Source of the DNA: Chitinophaga silvisoli
GTDB lineage: Bacteria; Bacteroidota; Bacteroidia; Chitinophagales; Chitinophagaceae
Assembly: GCF_003412465.1 (NCBI RefSeq)
Contig: NZ_QTJV01000008.1
Span: forward strand, 1-64,000
Reading direction: 5' to 3'
DNA length: 64,000 bases
The notes beneath the pieces were generated by a model. The model had not been told where the DNA came from. It saw nothing but the letters and a program-made list of their open reading frames with translations, and did no database searches. Each line of letters starts with the position of its first letter. Within the stretch, counting starts at the first letter, position 1. Made by a program: the position numbers and the translations under genes. This document shows positions 17,467 to 27,042 of the stretch, in pieces.

Positions 17467-19290
17467 TTAGTAGCCTTGATTTTGTACCAGCTTGTAATTG
17501 GCATTCAGGGCATCCGTAGGAATAGGAAGCAGTTCTTTTTTATTGGGCTCAAAGTAAATAGCATAACCCTTTCTGGCCCCCGTCAGGTAGTCTTCATTCA
17601 CCGCCATCCGCCAGTTTTTGACACTATAGCCGCCAGGCGCAGTGGATGTACCCAATCCGGGTTCAAACAAGACCTGGGATGCCGGTCCGCCATACAGGTC
17701 AAGTGTCTGTGTCTCATCCACTGAATTGGCCAGGTTATACGCCGCCGCTTTTGCATAGAGGTATAAGGGTACATTGGCATACCTGCCTTCGCCATTCATA
17801 AACTGTCTCAATTTATCCCTTGTCTCTGTTATTTTGGTCGCCAGCAGGTTCCAGCGGATCAGGTCATACTTCCTGATACCTTCCCCGCCAAACTCCAGCA
17901 GGCGCTCATGTACGATGGCATCAAAGAAGCCCTGCTTATCCACGGGCATAGCAGGCAGTCTGTCCAGGTGCCCCACATAGGCTCTTTTCTGCACCTGGAG
18001 CAATGCATCCTGCGCCTTAGCAGAAGGAGCTTCATTGAGTTCATTGTCTGCCTCCGCGTACATCAGCAGGATATCGGAAAAGCGCAGGATCGGCCAGTTG
18101 ATCGCCAGGTTCTGCGAAGTACCGGTGATGCTTGTCCAGGAACGGCGATACTTACCATCCGTCAGGGCACCGGCTGCAACCCCGATTTTCTGACTATTCG
18201 CGTCTATTTCAAAAATATTGATCGTTACATCCCTGCGGCAATCCCCGATGGAATCAAATTCATAGAAGTACACGGGCAATGCATTGATACCACCACCACC
18301 GCCACCAAAGCGGGAAGAGGTATGATGCTTTAGCCCATTGTAGTAACCCAGCTTACTATCCGTACTCGCATTCCCTCCATAAGCCCCGATCTCAAAGATC
18401 AGTTCATGGGCATCATCTGTACGTGTAGCCGAATGCAGGGTCTTAAAGATATTTTCATAGACAGGATTCAGTGCATGCTGCTCAGGATGCGCCATGATAT
18501 CCGCACATTCATCATAGGCTATCTGGTAAAACTTTTTATAGTCATCCCTTCTTGCCATCACATGCGGATTCGTGCGCAGGGAATAGCCGCCTGCCGCCAG
18601 GGCAATCCTGGCCCTGATGCCTTTTACCGCAGCTTTGGTAAGCCGCAGATTCTGATCGGGAGATGCCGTTCTCCAGGGCACTAATTCCTCCGCCACTGCC
18701 AGGTCATCGAGCAATTGCAGGTAGATGGAATCCTTGTCTGTTCTGGCCAGGTACATATCTGTCAGATCCGCGGCAGGCACCAGTTGCGCAGGCAGGTCAC
18801 CCCAGTTACGCAGCGCCTCAAAATAAAACTGTGCCCGCAGGGTCAGGGCTTCTCCATACATCTTCTTCATCTGTGCCTGCTCTGAGGCACTGCCACCTGT
18901 ATACAAGGGTGACAGTGGGATATATTTGATACAAACATTCGCACGCTCGATCCCTTTGAACAGCTGGTTGAAAGGATTGGGCAGGTCACTGTTGCCCGCG
19001 CTGGCACCATAGGTACTGATGCCCCTTCTGTCGTCCGGACTGTAATCACCGGATGTTTTGAAATCGTCGGCTGACTGCGGGAACAAACAGGAAATACGAT
19101 TACCATACCCATTGTCCCCGATCAGCATGGCATAGACCCCAATCACGGCGGAATTGGTGTTGGATACACTGGTAAACACCGCATCCTGCGATATGGTAGA
19201 AGGGTTCTCGATTGTAAGGAATTTTTTGCAGGCACTAAAGGTGCTGGCAAAAAAGAATAGTATGATGAAAGAACGTATGTACGTATACAT
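17467..19290 (-). CDS. SusD/RagB family glycan-binding lipoprotein
   Basis: A ~607-residue outer-membrane lipoprotein (FFFASTFSACKK, lipid Cys ~20) that acts as the lid and binding partner of the SusC transporter. TPR-type helices follow, with the typical N-terminal ACKKFLTIENPSTIS and the C-terminal VQNQGY ending. ATG 19290 (MYTYIRSF) gives a proper lipoprotein signal and lies 19 bp after the susC stop; the reading frame extends 28 codons further up into susC, which is unlikely to be used. The substrate cannot be read from the sequence. The ara and AraR neighbours make a pentose-containing glycan a guess. Confidence 0.92.
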   Translation of the reverse strand: MYTYIRSFIILFFFASTFSACKKFLTIENPSTISQDAVFTSVSNTNSAVIGVYAMLIGDNGYGNRISCLFPQSADDFKTSGDYSPDDRRGISTYGASAGNSDLPNPFNQLFKGIERANVCIKYIPLSPLYTGGSASEQAQMKKMYGEALTLRAQFYFEALRNWGDLPAQLVPAADLTDMYLARTDKDSIYLQLLDDLAVAEELVPWRTASPDQNLRLTKAAVKGIRARIALAAGGYSLRTNPHVMARRDDYKKFYQIAYDECADIMAHPEQHALNPVYENIFKTLHSATRTDDAHELIFEIGAYGGNASTDSKLGYYNGLKHHTSSRFGGGGGGINALPVYFYEFDSIGDCRRDVTINIFEIDANSQKIGVAAGALTDGKYRRSWTSITGTSQNLAINWPILRFSDILLMYAEADNELNEAPSAKAQDALLQVQKRAYVGHLDRLPAMPVDKQGFFDAIVHERLLEFGGEGIRKYDLIRWNLLATKITETRDKLRQFMNGEGRYANVPLYLYAKAAAYNLANSVDETQTLDLYGGPASQVLFEPGLGTSTAPGGYSVKNWRMAVNEDYLTGARKGYAIYFEPNKKELLPIPTDALNANYKLVQNQGY

Positions 19291-19309
19291 GTGCAATGAG
19301 ATTAATTCA

Positions 19310-22300
19310 TTAAAAAGAAACATTGACACCCCCCAGAATGAAACGGCTTCTGGGATAAGCGGCATAATCCACACCCGGGGTCAGCGGGTTTGTACGCCGG
19401 GTATTTGCCTCCGGATCATAGCCTGAATACTTCGTGAATGTATAGAGGTTATTCACGGTCGCATACACCCTGAAGCGGGAGAAAACATGTGTTCTCTTCA
19501 GCAATGATGGTGGCAGCGAATACCCAATGGTCAGGTTACTGATCCTGATAAAAGAGCCATCTTCAATGGCATAGGAATGCAGGAAGTAGTTACCTGCCGG
19601 TGCTGACCAGTACTTCGTATCCTTGTTCAGGGCTTTCAGTGCATCCGGATCCGTTACCATAGTGCCGTTATCATCATACCATTTCCAGGCATCCTTCATT
19701 TCCCGGAGCAGGTTATTGTCCTTGTATTGATAAGTGGTGGTAAACTCGATCTTATTTGCATTGTAGACTTTGTTGCCATAAGAGAAGTTCACGAACACAC
19801 TCAGGTCAAATCCTCTCCAGGTAAACTGCTGGTTAAACCCGCCAAAAAACTTTGGCTGGGCATTGCCCAACACCTTCCTGTCATTGAGGCCAACGGCCAT
19901 AGCGGTATCTTTGGTGAGCTTTTTCAGTTTCAGATCGCCGGGTTGTACTTCACGACTCCCCAGGGCTACGGCACTGGTGTTGGGCACATCTGATTTCAGG
20001 GTATAATGGCTGGTAGCCGCATCGTAATTGAAGTCGTCTACCTTGTAGTAGCCATCGCTGACATAGCCATAGAATTGCCCGATGGGTTGTCCTACTTCTA
20101 CGAGGAAGTCGTTCAGACTATTCACCCAACCGGATTGTGCATAGTAGGATTTCAATGGTGCGCCGGTAGGATCTGTACCCAGGCTCACGATTTTATTTCT
20201 ATTTGCCGCAATGTTGAAAGAAACATTGTAGGTCATTTTCTTCCTGTTGATCACAACTGCTGCCACCTGCAATTCAATTCCTTTGTTCTGCGTTTTCCCG
20301 ATGTTCTGAATCTGGCTGCTATAGCCCGTTGTAGGTGGGATCTGTACACCCAGCAGCAGGTCGCGGGTATTGTTGTAATAGTAATCAAGCGATGCACTGA
20401 TCCTGCTGTCGAGTATCGCGAAGTCAAGGCCTATGTTGCGGGATACAGTCGTTTCCCATTTCAGTTTCGGATTGGCGAGAGACAGTGGTGCGGTACCGGG
20501 TGTGACAGATTCATCAAATGCATAGGAACTGGTGCTGGTACCATACATAGTTTTGAACAGGTCTTCCGTAATGCGGTTATTACCGGCAGTACCCAGGGTA
20601 GCACGTAGTTTCAGGTCGGACAACCAGTGGATGTTCCGCATAAAATCTTCCTGGGTCACACGCCAGGCCAGGGCAACAGAAGGGAAGGCGGCAAAGCCGT
20701 TTTCATAACTAAAACGGGAAGAACCATCATAACGCAAGGTGAGTGTAGCCAGGTACCTGTTGTTATACCCGTAGTTTGCCCTGCCAAAGAAGGAGATCAG
20801 CCTGTTTTGCGTCAGGCTTGTAGTGGGCGGATCCTGTATTTGTCCGGTAGGCGGCGTGGCTTTCTGGATACCTGCAAAAGCCTGGTCAGGTGTGAGGTCT
20901 ACGGGAATCCATTTCACAGTAGTGCTCTGGGTATTCCCTTTCAGCATATATATTTCCTGGCCTGCCAATAGGTCCACCTGGTGTTTATTATTGAAGTTCT
21001 TACTGTAGGTAAGGGTATTGGAGTTGGTAAGGGTGGTGGTCTCTCCGGCGGCAAGAGTGACCACCGGCATATCAGCATTGGAACGTGCTATTGAAGTAAC
21101 GTAGCCATTGTAGGTATTGGTGCGGGTGCCTGTGCTTGTGAAACCGACCACACTGCGGAAGTTCAATCCATCCAGGATGGTAAAGTTCATATACCCGTTC
21201 AGGTTAGCATCGTTCCGGTAATCATATTTCAGTTCATTGTGCGCGAGTAATACGGGATTTGTCAGGTTCGTGAGATTGGCATATTCCGGGTCGAATACAT
21301 CCACCACATCTTCATCGCCGGGAGCAATGAAAGGTTTATAACGCACCGCATTGCGAAGGCGGTTCGTACCCTGGGAACCGGTATTACTGGTACCTACCCC
21401 ATCTACGCGCTGGCGGCTGTAACGGGTAGTGATGCCGACCTTCAGGCGTTTGCTGGCGGTATGGTCAAAACGGAATGCAACCATGGTGCGGCGATAACCT
21501 GACTCCAGCATGATCCCGTCTTCAGCAGTGTTGTTCAGCGTAAGGTTAAAGGAACTGGTTTTATTACCACCGCTTACTGCTACCGTATGTGTATTGTTCG
21601 TGGCATTACGGCCAAATACTTCCTGCTGCCAGTTCGTAGCCGGTACCTGTTTGTAAAGTTCCAGGTCGTCCCAGCGGCCATATTTATCCCTGAAGGAATT
21701 CTTTGTATCGTCATCGGTCTGGTAGTTGTACAGTTTGTACTGGTACTTTACAAAGTCGTACGGAGATAAAACAGGCAGTTCATTGACTATGTTGCGCACG
21801 CCCATATAGCCGTCATAGCTCACACGGGTAGGCATGTCTTTACCTCCTTTGGTGGTGATGATCACCACGCCGTTCGCCCCCCGGGCACCGTAGATGGCGG
21901 TAGATGCGGCATCCTTGAGCACATCGATACTTTGTATTTCTGTGGGGGATAGTAAGGACAAGGCATTTTCAACCTGGATCCCATCAACGATGTAGAGGGG
22001 AGAATTGTCTTGTGTGATAGAGCCGCCGCCCCTGACACGGATCAGGATATCTGCGCCGGGCCGGCCTTCGGTAGTGGTGACCTGCACGCCTGCGAGGCGG
22101 CCTGACAGTGCTTCGGCAACGGTATTGGCTGGAACATCTTTCAGTTCCTTCTGTGCATTGATGCTCGAAGCGGAACCGGTAAAGTTACTCCTGGATACAG
22201 ATCCATAGCCTACCACCACGACCTCGTTCATGTTGGTATTGGCGAGTTGCAATTGTGCCTTCACGGTGTTGGAAGGAGAAGCGTTCACTGTGAGTGTCTG

Positions 22301-22534
22301 GTAACCTACAAAAGTAAATACCAGGGAGACCGTTTGCCCCTTGGGTACCTTGAGGTGAAACTGTCCGTCAGCATCAGTCTGGGTACCGGTATTGGTATCT
22401 TTAATACGGACGGTCACTCCCGGCAGTTTATCGCCGGATTCTTTGCTGGTGACAGTACCAGAGATCTGATTCGACTGGGCAAACACCTCCATACATCCCA
22501 GGAGGACGGTCATGAAGAATAATAATCCTTTCAT
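19310..22534 (-). CDS. SusC/RagA TonB-linked outer-membrane transporter
   Basis: A 1074-residue TonB-dependent beta-barrel that imports oligosaccharides with the SusD partner. Signal peptide to ~20 (MEVFAQ), carboxypeptidase-D-like domain (ISGTVTSKESGDKLPGVTV), plug domain (VVVGYGSVSRSNFTGS ... IYGARGANGVVIITTKGG) and a C-terminal barrel ending RFILGGVNVSF with terminal Phe. It is the first gene of susC-susD-DUF5123. No N-terminal FecR-sensing STN domain is evident, so an ECF/anti-sigma control is not suggested. The AraR palindrome is absent from the upstream 400 bp. Confidence 0.94.
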   Translation of the reverse strand: MKGLLFFMTVLLGCMEVFAQSNQISGTVTSKESGDKLPGVTVRIKDTNTGTQTDADGQFHLKVPKGQTVSLVFTFVGYQTLTVNASPSNTVKAQLQLANTNMNEVVVVGYGSVSRSNFTGSASSINAQKELKDVPANTVAEALSGRLAGVQVTTTEGRPGADILIRVRGGGSITQDNSPLYIVDGIQVENALSLLSPTEIQSIDVLKDAASTAIYGARGANGVVIITTKGGKDMPTRVSYDGYMGVRNIVNELPVLSPYDFVKYQYKLYNYQTDDDTKNSFRDKYGRWDDLELYKQVPATNWQQEVFGRNATNNTHTVAVSGGNKTSSFNLTLNNTAEDGIMLESGYRRTMVAFRFDHTASKRLKVGITTRYSRQRVDGVGTSNTGSQGTNRLRNAVRYKPFIAPGDEDVVDVFDPEYANLTNLTNPVLLAHNELKYDYRNDANLNGYMNFTILDGLNFRSVVGFTSTGTRTNTYNGYVTSIARSNADMPVVTLAAGETTTLTNSNTLTYSKNFNNKHQVDLLAGQEIYMLKGNTQSTTVKWIPVDLTPDQAFAGIQKATPPTGQIQDPPTTSLTQNRLISFFGRANYGYNNRYLATLTLRYDGSSRFSYENGFAAFPSVALAWRVTQEDFMRNIHWLSDLKLRATLGTAGNNRITEDLFKTMYGTSTSSYAFDESVTPGTAPLSLANPKLKWETTVSRNIGLDFAILDSRISASLDYYYNNTRDLLLGVQIPPTTGYSSQIQNIGKTQNKGIELQVAAVVINRKKMTYNVSFNIAANRNKIVSLGTDPTGAPLKSYYAQSGWVNSLNDFLVEVGQPIGQFYGYVSDGYYKVDDFNYDAATSHYTLKSDVPNTSAVALGSREVQPGDLKLKKLTKDTAMAVGLNDRKVLGNAQPKFFGGFNQQFTWRGFDLSVFVNFSYGNKVYNANKIEFTTTYQYKDNNLLREMKDAWKWYDDNGTMVTDPDALKALNKDTKYWSAPAGNYFLHSYAIEDGSFIRISNLTIGYSLPPSLLKRTHVFSRFRVYATVNNLYTFTKYSGYDPEANTRRTNPLTPGVDYAAYPRSRFILGGVNVSF

Positions 22535-22967
22535 AAGTGGAATTCAATGTTTAGAATCTTTTAACTATTTCATAGACGTGTGCTTGTGGTTGATATTACA
22601 ATCGGAGAAAATCGGGTAACTGCTACAAAAATGTCCCTCCTTATTGTTCATGCTCCTTCAACAATTTTAACGGCTAATTTTCTAATGAACAACTAATTGT
22701 GCGTGTTTATTTACGCAATCGTTCCCGGAACCCGGGTGGCAGGGAATACCCTGGCAGACCTTCCTTTCCCTTACCTCAATTTGTTATCCAAAACAACATT
22801 TCAAGTTCATCATAAGTACACCACAAGTACACTTGCATATCAATTCGATATTGAGGTGCACTTATAGTGAAGTACTAGTACTTAATAAATGCTCTATTGG
22901 AGAAAAAGAGCTTAGCAAGTTGACCCGAATAATGTAAATTGTTGTATACACTTAAAAATTGTTTGTT
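22535..22967. promoter_or_regulatory. Divergent intergenic region with clustered AAGTAC motifs
   Basis: 433 bp between the divergent susC and the hypothetical gene. AAGTACAC occurs at 22814 and 22825, its near-complement GTGCACTT at 22856, and a perfect 14-bp palindrome AAGTACTAGTACTT at 22870-22883. The spacing suggests a binding region for a dimeric regulator, but no regulator is known. No clear TAnnTTTG promoter was seen. Confidence 0.45.
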
Positions 22968-23507
22968 ATGGCCATCATTAAAGACAATATCCTCTTCTAC
23001 GCCGTCAGCGGTTCGCTGGGCGATCAGATCACGATTTACAAAAGGAACGGGCAGATTATCATGGCCAAAAAACGTGGCCGCACGAATAAGAAGCCAACAG
23101 CAAAACAGCTGGAAGCACGGTATAAGATGCAGGTAGCTGCTGCCTATGCAAAAGAAATGCTGCAGGATCCTGAACTGAAAGCCTATTATGCATCCAAAGC
23201 AGGTCCGGGCCAGAATGCCTATAACATGGCGATCAAGGATGCATATAATGCTCCCGAAGTGCAAAATCTTCGCATAGAAGATACCACTATAATAGTGACT
23301 GCGAAAAATGACTTCAGAGTAGCTGAAGTGACCGTGCGTATAGCAGATGCCGAAGGCGTGATCCTGGAAAGCGGAAAGGCCGTCCTGGGCAGGAATGGTG
23401 TGGATTGGTATTATAAAGCGGCCGCTTTGCCGGCCGGAGGCCTGGTAGTGGCAACGGCGGTAGACCTGGCTGGAAATGAGACCCTGCGGGAAGTAAAATT
23501 GGAATAG
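22968..23507 (+). CDS. Conserved-type hypothetical protein, 179 residues
   Basis: Not recognised. The N-terminal MAIIKDNILFYAVSGSLGDQIT is followed by a strongly basic segment (KKRGRTNKKPTAKQ, residues ~34-47), a helical part with GPGQNAYNMAIKDAYNAPEVQ, and a C-terminal beta-sandwich-like half (VTVRIADAEGVILESGKAVL). No signal peptide or membrane segment. ATG 22968 is preferred to one three codons upstream. It is a single gene flanked by palindromes upstream and a stem-loop pair downstream. Codon use looks like its neighbours. Confidence 0.7.
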   Translation: MAIIKDNILFYAVSGSLGDQITIYKRNGQIIMAKKRGRTNKKPTAKQLEARYKMQVAAAYAKEMLQDPELKAYYASKAGPGQNAYNMAIKDAYNAPEVQNLRIEDTTIIVTAKNDFRVAEVTVRIADAEGVILESGKAVLGRNGVDWYYKAAALPAGGLVVATAVDLAGNETLREVKLE

Positions 23508-23818
23508 ACTACAGCAGCATCATACAGCGCCTCCTTTAAAATTTTTACAAGTCTCCTTTTTGCGGATTTACATAAGCTTTTTTGCGAAAAACACCATCGC
23601 AATGCGGCATGTACGTGTCCTTAAAGATCACAGTTATCAACGAAAGGAATAAGAACATTTCTGAAAAGGGAATTCACCACCGGGAATGAACACTCTTTTC
23701 AGAATAAAAAAAAGGTCGAATGAATTCGACCTTCGTATATCATAGTTCACGTTATTGAATAGCTGTAATCTGCAAAAATTACTGAGAGTTCATACAGCTT
23801 GTAGAGACCATTTAAAAC
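23508..23818. other. Gap with two stem-loops, no gene seen
   Basis: 311 bp between convergent genes. Besides the terminator entry, there is a 10-bp stem TTCTGAAAAG (23659-23668) / CTTTTCAGAA (23695-23704) followed by AT-rich sequence, which could end the hypothetical gene on the plus strand. Only a 16-codon frame is present. Confidence 0.5.
23705..23733 (-). terminator. Terminator of the Na+/sugar symporter gene
   Basis: Perfect 9-bp stem AAGGTCGAA (23712-23720) / TTCGACCTT (23725-23733), TGAA loop, T run on the minus strand. Confidence 0.85.
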
Positions 23819-25516
23819 TTACCAGAAGCGGATGTACAGCGCACTCAGGATCAGCAATGTCATGACAATCAATACGATTGTAGACGGTGCTAATTTGAAC
23901 ATAGCTGTATCAAGCTGGAAGGCCTTCGGATTGATCCTTGGTCCTGCCAGGCTCATTGCCACCATCACCACAAGCGTAAAGAAGAATGCCCAGCCCATAC
24001 AAATCTGGAAAGGAATTTCATATACGCCTTTGCTGTTCAGGAACGCAGTATACAACCACGTTTCATGACCAAACCACTCCGCTGCATAGTTATTGAAAAC
24101 GATGGAAAGTACAAACCCGGTCACGATACCTGCTACTGCCGCTGCACCAGTCGTGCGCTTCCAGAACATCCCCAGCAGGAACATCGCGAATACACCCGGG
24201 CTGATAAAACCCGTGTACTTCTGGATAAAGGTAAAACCACCAGCACCACCGATCCCCAGGAGGTCATTCCATGTAAAGGCAATGGCCAGCAGCATGGCAG
24301 CCACGATCGTGAGACGACCTGTCCATACCAGCTTTTTCTCATCGGCTTCTTTATTGATATATTTCTTGTAAATATCCAGTGTAAAGATCGTGGAAATACT
24401 ATTCGCCTTACCCGCCAGTGACGCTACGATAGCAGCTGTCAACGCAGCGAGGGACAAGCCTTTCAGGCCATTCGGCAGGAATGTCAGTACTGCGGAATAA
24501 GCATTGTCTGCATTGAACTGACCCCCCGGGGCCATTTCGCCCTGCAGCCCTCCGTTCTTGTATAATACATAAGCGGCGATACCAGGCAACATTACAATCA
24601 CAGGCATCATCAGTTTCATGAGCCCCGCAAAGAGAATACCATTGCGGGCAGTCTTCAGGTCCGCACCCAACGCTCTCTGCGTGATGTATTGGTTACAACC
24701 CCAGTAGTTCAGGTTAATGATCCACTGACCCGCAAAGTAAATCGTGATACCTGGCAACAAAAGATAGCGGTTGATGTACTCCTGTGAGGCACCGGGACCA
24801 GGCTTCTTAAGAATCATCTCGAAGTGATCAGGTGAATCCTTCATGAGCGCATTAAAGCCAGCCAGTGCATCCTTGCCAAGTCCAAAGTGCTCACTTACCA
24901 TCGTGAGTGCCAGCCAGGTTGTAGCCAGGCCACCAATGATGAGCACAATCACCTGGATTACATCTGTATACCCGATCACTTTCATACCACCTAAGGTGAT
25001 CACCAGTGCAAATACAGCAAGGGCCACCATGATGATGTGGAAATGCTCAGCACCCACCAGGTTGTTGATGGCCAGCGCACCGAGGAAGAGAATAGATGTC
25101 AGGTTGACAAATATATAAAGGAACAACCAGAATACAGCCATAATCAGTGCCACCGTTTCATTATAACGGGTTTTGAGAAACTGTGGCATGGTGTAAATCT
25201 TGTTTTTCAGGTAAACGGGAATAAACCAGACCGCCACGATAATGAGGGCTACGGCTGCAATCCATTCATAGGCAGAGACGGCGATGCCGACAGAGAAGCC
25301 GTTGCCACTCATACCAATGAATTGTTCTGCTGAAATGTTAGAGGCAATGAGGGAAGCGCCTATGGCCCACCAGGTGAGCGATCCTTCGGCCAGGAAGAAG
25401 TCTTTCGTACTCATGGTGGCCTTCTTCTTCCGGAGGTAAATCCAGTAACCATAAGAAGCGACTACCAGAAAATAGACTACAAAAATGATATAGTCAATGT
25501 TGGCTAGTTTATTCAT
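23819..25516 (-). CDS. Sodium/sugar symporter (SSS family, SGLT-like)
   Basis: A 565-residue inner-membrane protein with about 14 membrane segments. The SSS signature regions are visible: N-terminal YIIFVVYFLVVASYGYW, FLAEGSLTWWAIGASLIASNISAEQFIG and a central FAGQWIINLNYWGCNQYITQRALGA. It resembles Na+/galactose and related sugar symporters. An AraR-type palindrome identical to that before araR lies 72 bp upstream, so L-arabinose (or an arabinose-containing sugar) is the likely substrate; this is inference from the shared motif. Confidence 0.9.
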   Translation of the reverse strand: MNKLANIDYIIFVVYFLVVASYGYWIYLRKKKATMSTKDFFLAEGSLTWWAIGASLIASNISAEQFIGMSGNGFSVGIAVSAYEWIAAVALIIVAVWFIPVYLKNKIYTMPQFLKTRYNETVALIMAVFWLFLYIFVNLTSILFLGALAINNLVGAEHFHIIMVALAVFALVITLGGMKVIGYTDVIQVIVLIIGGLATTWLALTMVSEHFGLGKDALAGFNALMKDSPDHFEMILKKPGPGASQEYINRYLLLPGITIYFAGQWIINLNYWGCNQYITQRALGADLKTARNGILFAGLMKLMMPVIVMLPGIAAYVLYKNGGLQGEMAPGGQFNADNAYSAVLTFLPNGLKGLSLAALTAAIVASLAGKANSISTIFTLDIYKKYINKEADEKKLVWTGRLTIVAAMLLAIAFTWNDLLGIGGAGGFTFIQKYTGFISPGVFAMFLLGMFWKRTTGAAAVAGIVTGFVLSIVFNNYAAEWFGHETWLYTAFLNSKGVYEIPFQICMGWAFFFTLVVMVAMSLAGPRINPKAFQLDTAMFKLAPSTIVLIVMTLLILSALYIRFW

Positions 25517-25587
25517 ATTATGTGGAATGTTACGGTGTCTTGTTTCACAACGGGTAATCTTTCATCGGTGAGCAAGATAGTAATAAT

Positions 25588-25600
25588 TGTCAATTTTACA
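25588..25600. promoter_or_regulatory. Putative AraR operator before the sugar symporter
   Basis: TGTCAATTTTACA lies between the divergent symporter genes, 72 bp from the SSS start and 93 bp from the dicarboxylate-type symporter start. It is the same 13-mer as at 14932-14944. Confidence 0.6.
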
Positions 25601-25692
25601 TTTAAAAATAGAAATATTTTTTCTCCGGTATAATTTTAACCCCCGAATGATCTGATTTTGTCCCTCCTGTTTTTTTTATAAATTACATCCTT

Positions 25693-26937
25693 ATGCGCCA
25701 ATTATTAAAGAATTATAGCAGCATCCTGCTTTTGCTGGGAGGGATTATTACCGGTAGCATCATGGGACTCACCCTTGGCAGGCAGGTACTGATCCTGAAG
25801 CCCATCGGAGATATTTTCCTCAACCTGATCTTTATCGCAGTGGTACCCCTGGTATTTTTTGCCATTAGTGCAGCGATCGCCAATATCGACCCGGGCCAGA
25901 AACTGGGGAAGATAATGTCGGCTATGGGACTGGTATTTCTCTCTACTATATTAATATCTGCCTTCTTTACCATTGTCGTGATCTGGTTCTTTCCCCTGGA
26001 AGCAGTGGTGACGGTACCTGGTTCCCTGCCAGACCTGAAGGATGCGGGTAACTGGGGGGATCAGCTGGTGCGCCTGCTGACCACGGAAGAGTTCTTTTCC
26101 CTGTTGTCGAGGAAGAACATGCTGCCATTGCTCATATTTGCAGCTATTACGGGCTTTGCGGCCCTTAAAGCAGGTGATGCAGGTGAACCATTCAGGAAGT
26201 TCCTGGGCTCTGCCAATGCGGTTATGAAGAGCTTCCTGGACATCATTATGGTAATGGCTCCATTGGGACTGGGCGTTTACTTCGCCTGCCAGATTGCCGA
26301 GCTGGGACCGCAGTTATTTATTACCTATGCCAGTTCCATGAAGATCTACTATGGGTTTGGTATCGTATACTTTGCGGTCGGGTTTACGCTCTATGCTTTT
26401 ATAGCGGGTGGATGGAAAGGAATTCTTTTTTTCTGGAGATATAATATTGTGCCGACCCTGACTGCCCTGGGGTCTTGCAGCAGTATTGCCACGATACCGG
26501 CCAACCTGGAGGCGGGGAAGAAAATCGGGGTACCGGAGGCGATTAATAACGTGGTGGTACCGCTGGGTGCGACCCTGCATAAAGATGGATCGAGTATTTC
26601 GTCTATTGTGAAGATCGGCGTAGTGTTTGCCCTGTTTGGCAGAGATTTTTCAGGGCTGGATACCGTCCTGTTGGCGCTGGGCATTACGGTGATCGTGAGT
26701 ATCGTGGAGGGAGGGGTGCCAAATGGTGGTTATATCGGGGAGCTGCTTGTCATGTCTGTATATGGATTCCCGGTAGCAGCCCTGCCCGCGGTGATGATCG
26801 TGGGAACCCTGGTAGATCCGCTGGCTACGGTGCTGAATGCCACGGGTGATACAGTGGCGGCGATGCTGGTGACCAGGGTGTTGAAAGGGAAGAAATGGAT
26901 GGACGAAGGGGAGATAAAAAAAGAAATTCCTGCCTGA
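25693..26937 (+). CDS. Dicarboxylate/amino acid:cation symporter (DAACS family)
   Basis: A 414-residue inner-membrane glutamate/C4-dicarboxylate-type transporter with ~8 membrane helices and re-entrant loops. The first hairpin tip carries GSCSSIATIPANLE, and the second half carries the NVVVPLGATLHKDGS and NATGD motifs that bind cation and substrate. It is divergent from the sugar symporter. The stop codon lies inside a stem-loop (26926-26961) that probably ends the opposite operon. Confidence 0.9.
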   Translation: MRQLLKNYSSILLLLGGIITGSIMGLTLGRQVLILKPIGDIFLNLIFIAVVPLVFFAISAAIANIDPGQKLGKIMSAMGLVFLSTILISAFFTIVVIWFFPLEAVVTVPGSLPDLKDAGNWGDQLVRLLTTEEFFSLLSRKNMLPLLIFAAITGFAALKAGDAGEPFRKFLGSANAVMKSFLDIIMVMAPLGLGVYFACQIAELGPQLFITYASSMKIYYGFGIVYFAVGFTLYAFIAGGWKGILFFWRYNIVPTLTALGSCSSIATIPANLEAGKKIGVPEAINNVVVPLGATLHKDGSSISSIVKIGVVFALFGRDFSGLDTVLLALGITVIVSIVEGGVPNGGYIGELLVMSVYGFPVAALPAVMIVGTLVDPLATVLNATGDTVAAMLVTRVLKGKKWMDEGEIKKEIPA

Positions 26938-26961
26938 TCAGGTAGATAAGCAGGCAGGAAT
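26926..26961 (-). terminator. Terminator of the metB operon overlapping the symporter's 3' end
   Basis: 11-bp stem ATTCCTGCCTG (26926-26936) / CAGGCAGGAAT (26951-26961). On the minus strand it is followed by TTTCTTTTTTT, inside the last codons of the opposing gene. Confidence 0.7.
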
Positions 26962-27042
26962 GATCTCAGGTACCAGGAAAGAATCAGACCAGGGATCAGA
27001 CATGCCCTGAAGATTTCTTTCCTGGAAAAATTTATGGTTACA

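Noticed and set aside
23659..23704. Second copy of an AraR site or operator downstream of the hypothetical gene
   Set aside because: It is a 10-bp stem with a 26-base loop and no similarity to the AraR palindrome.
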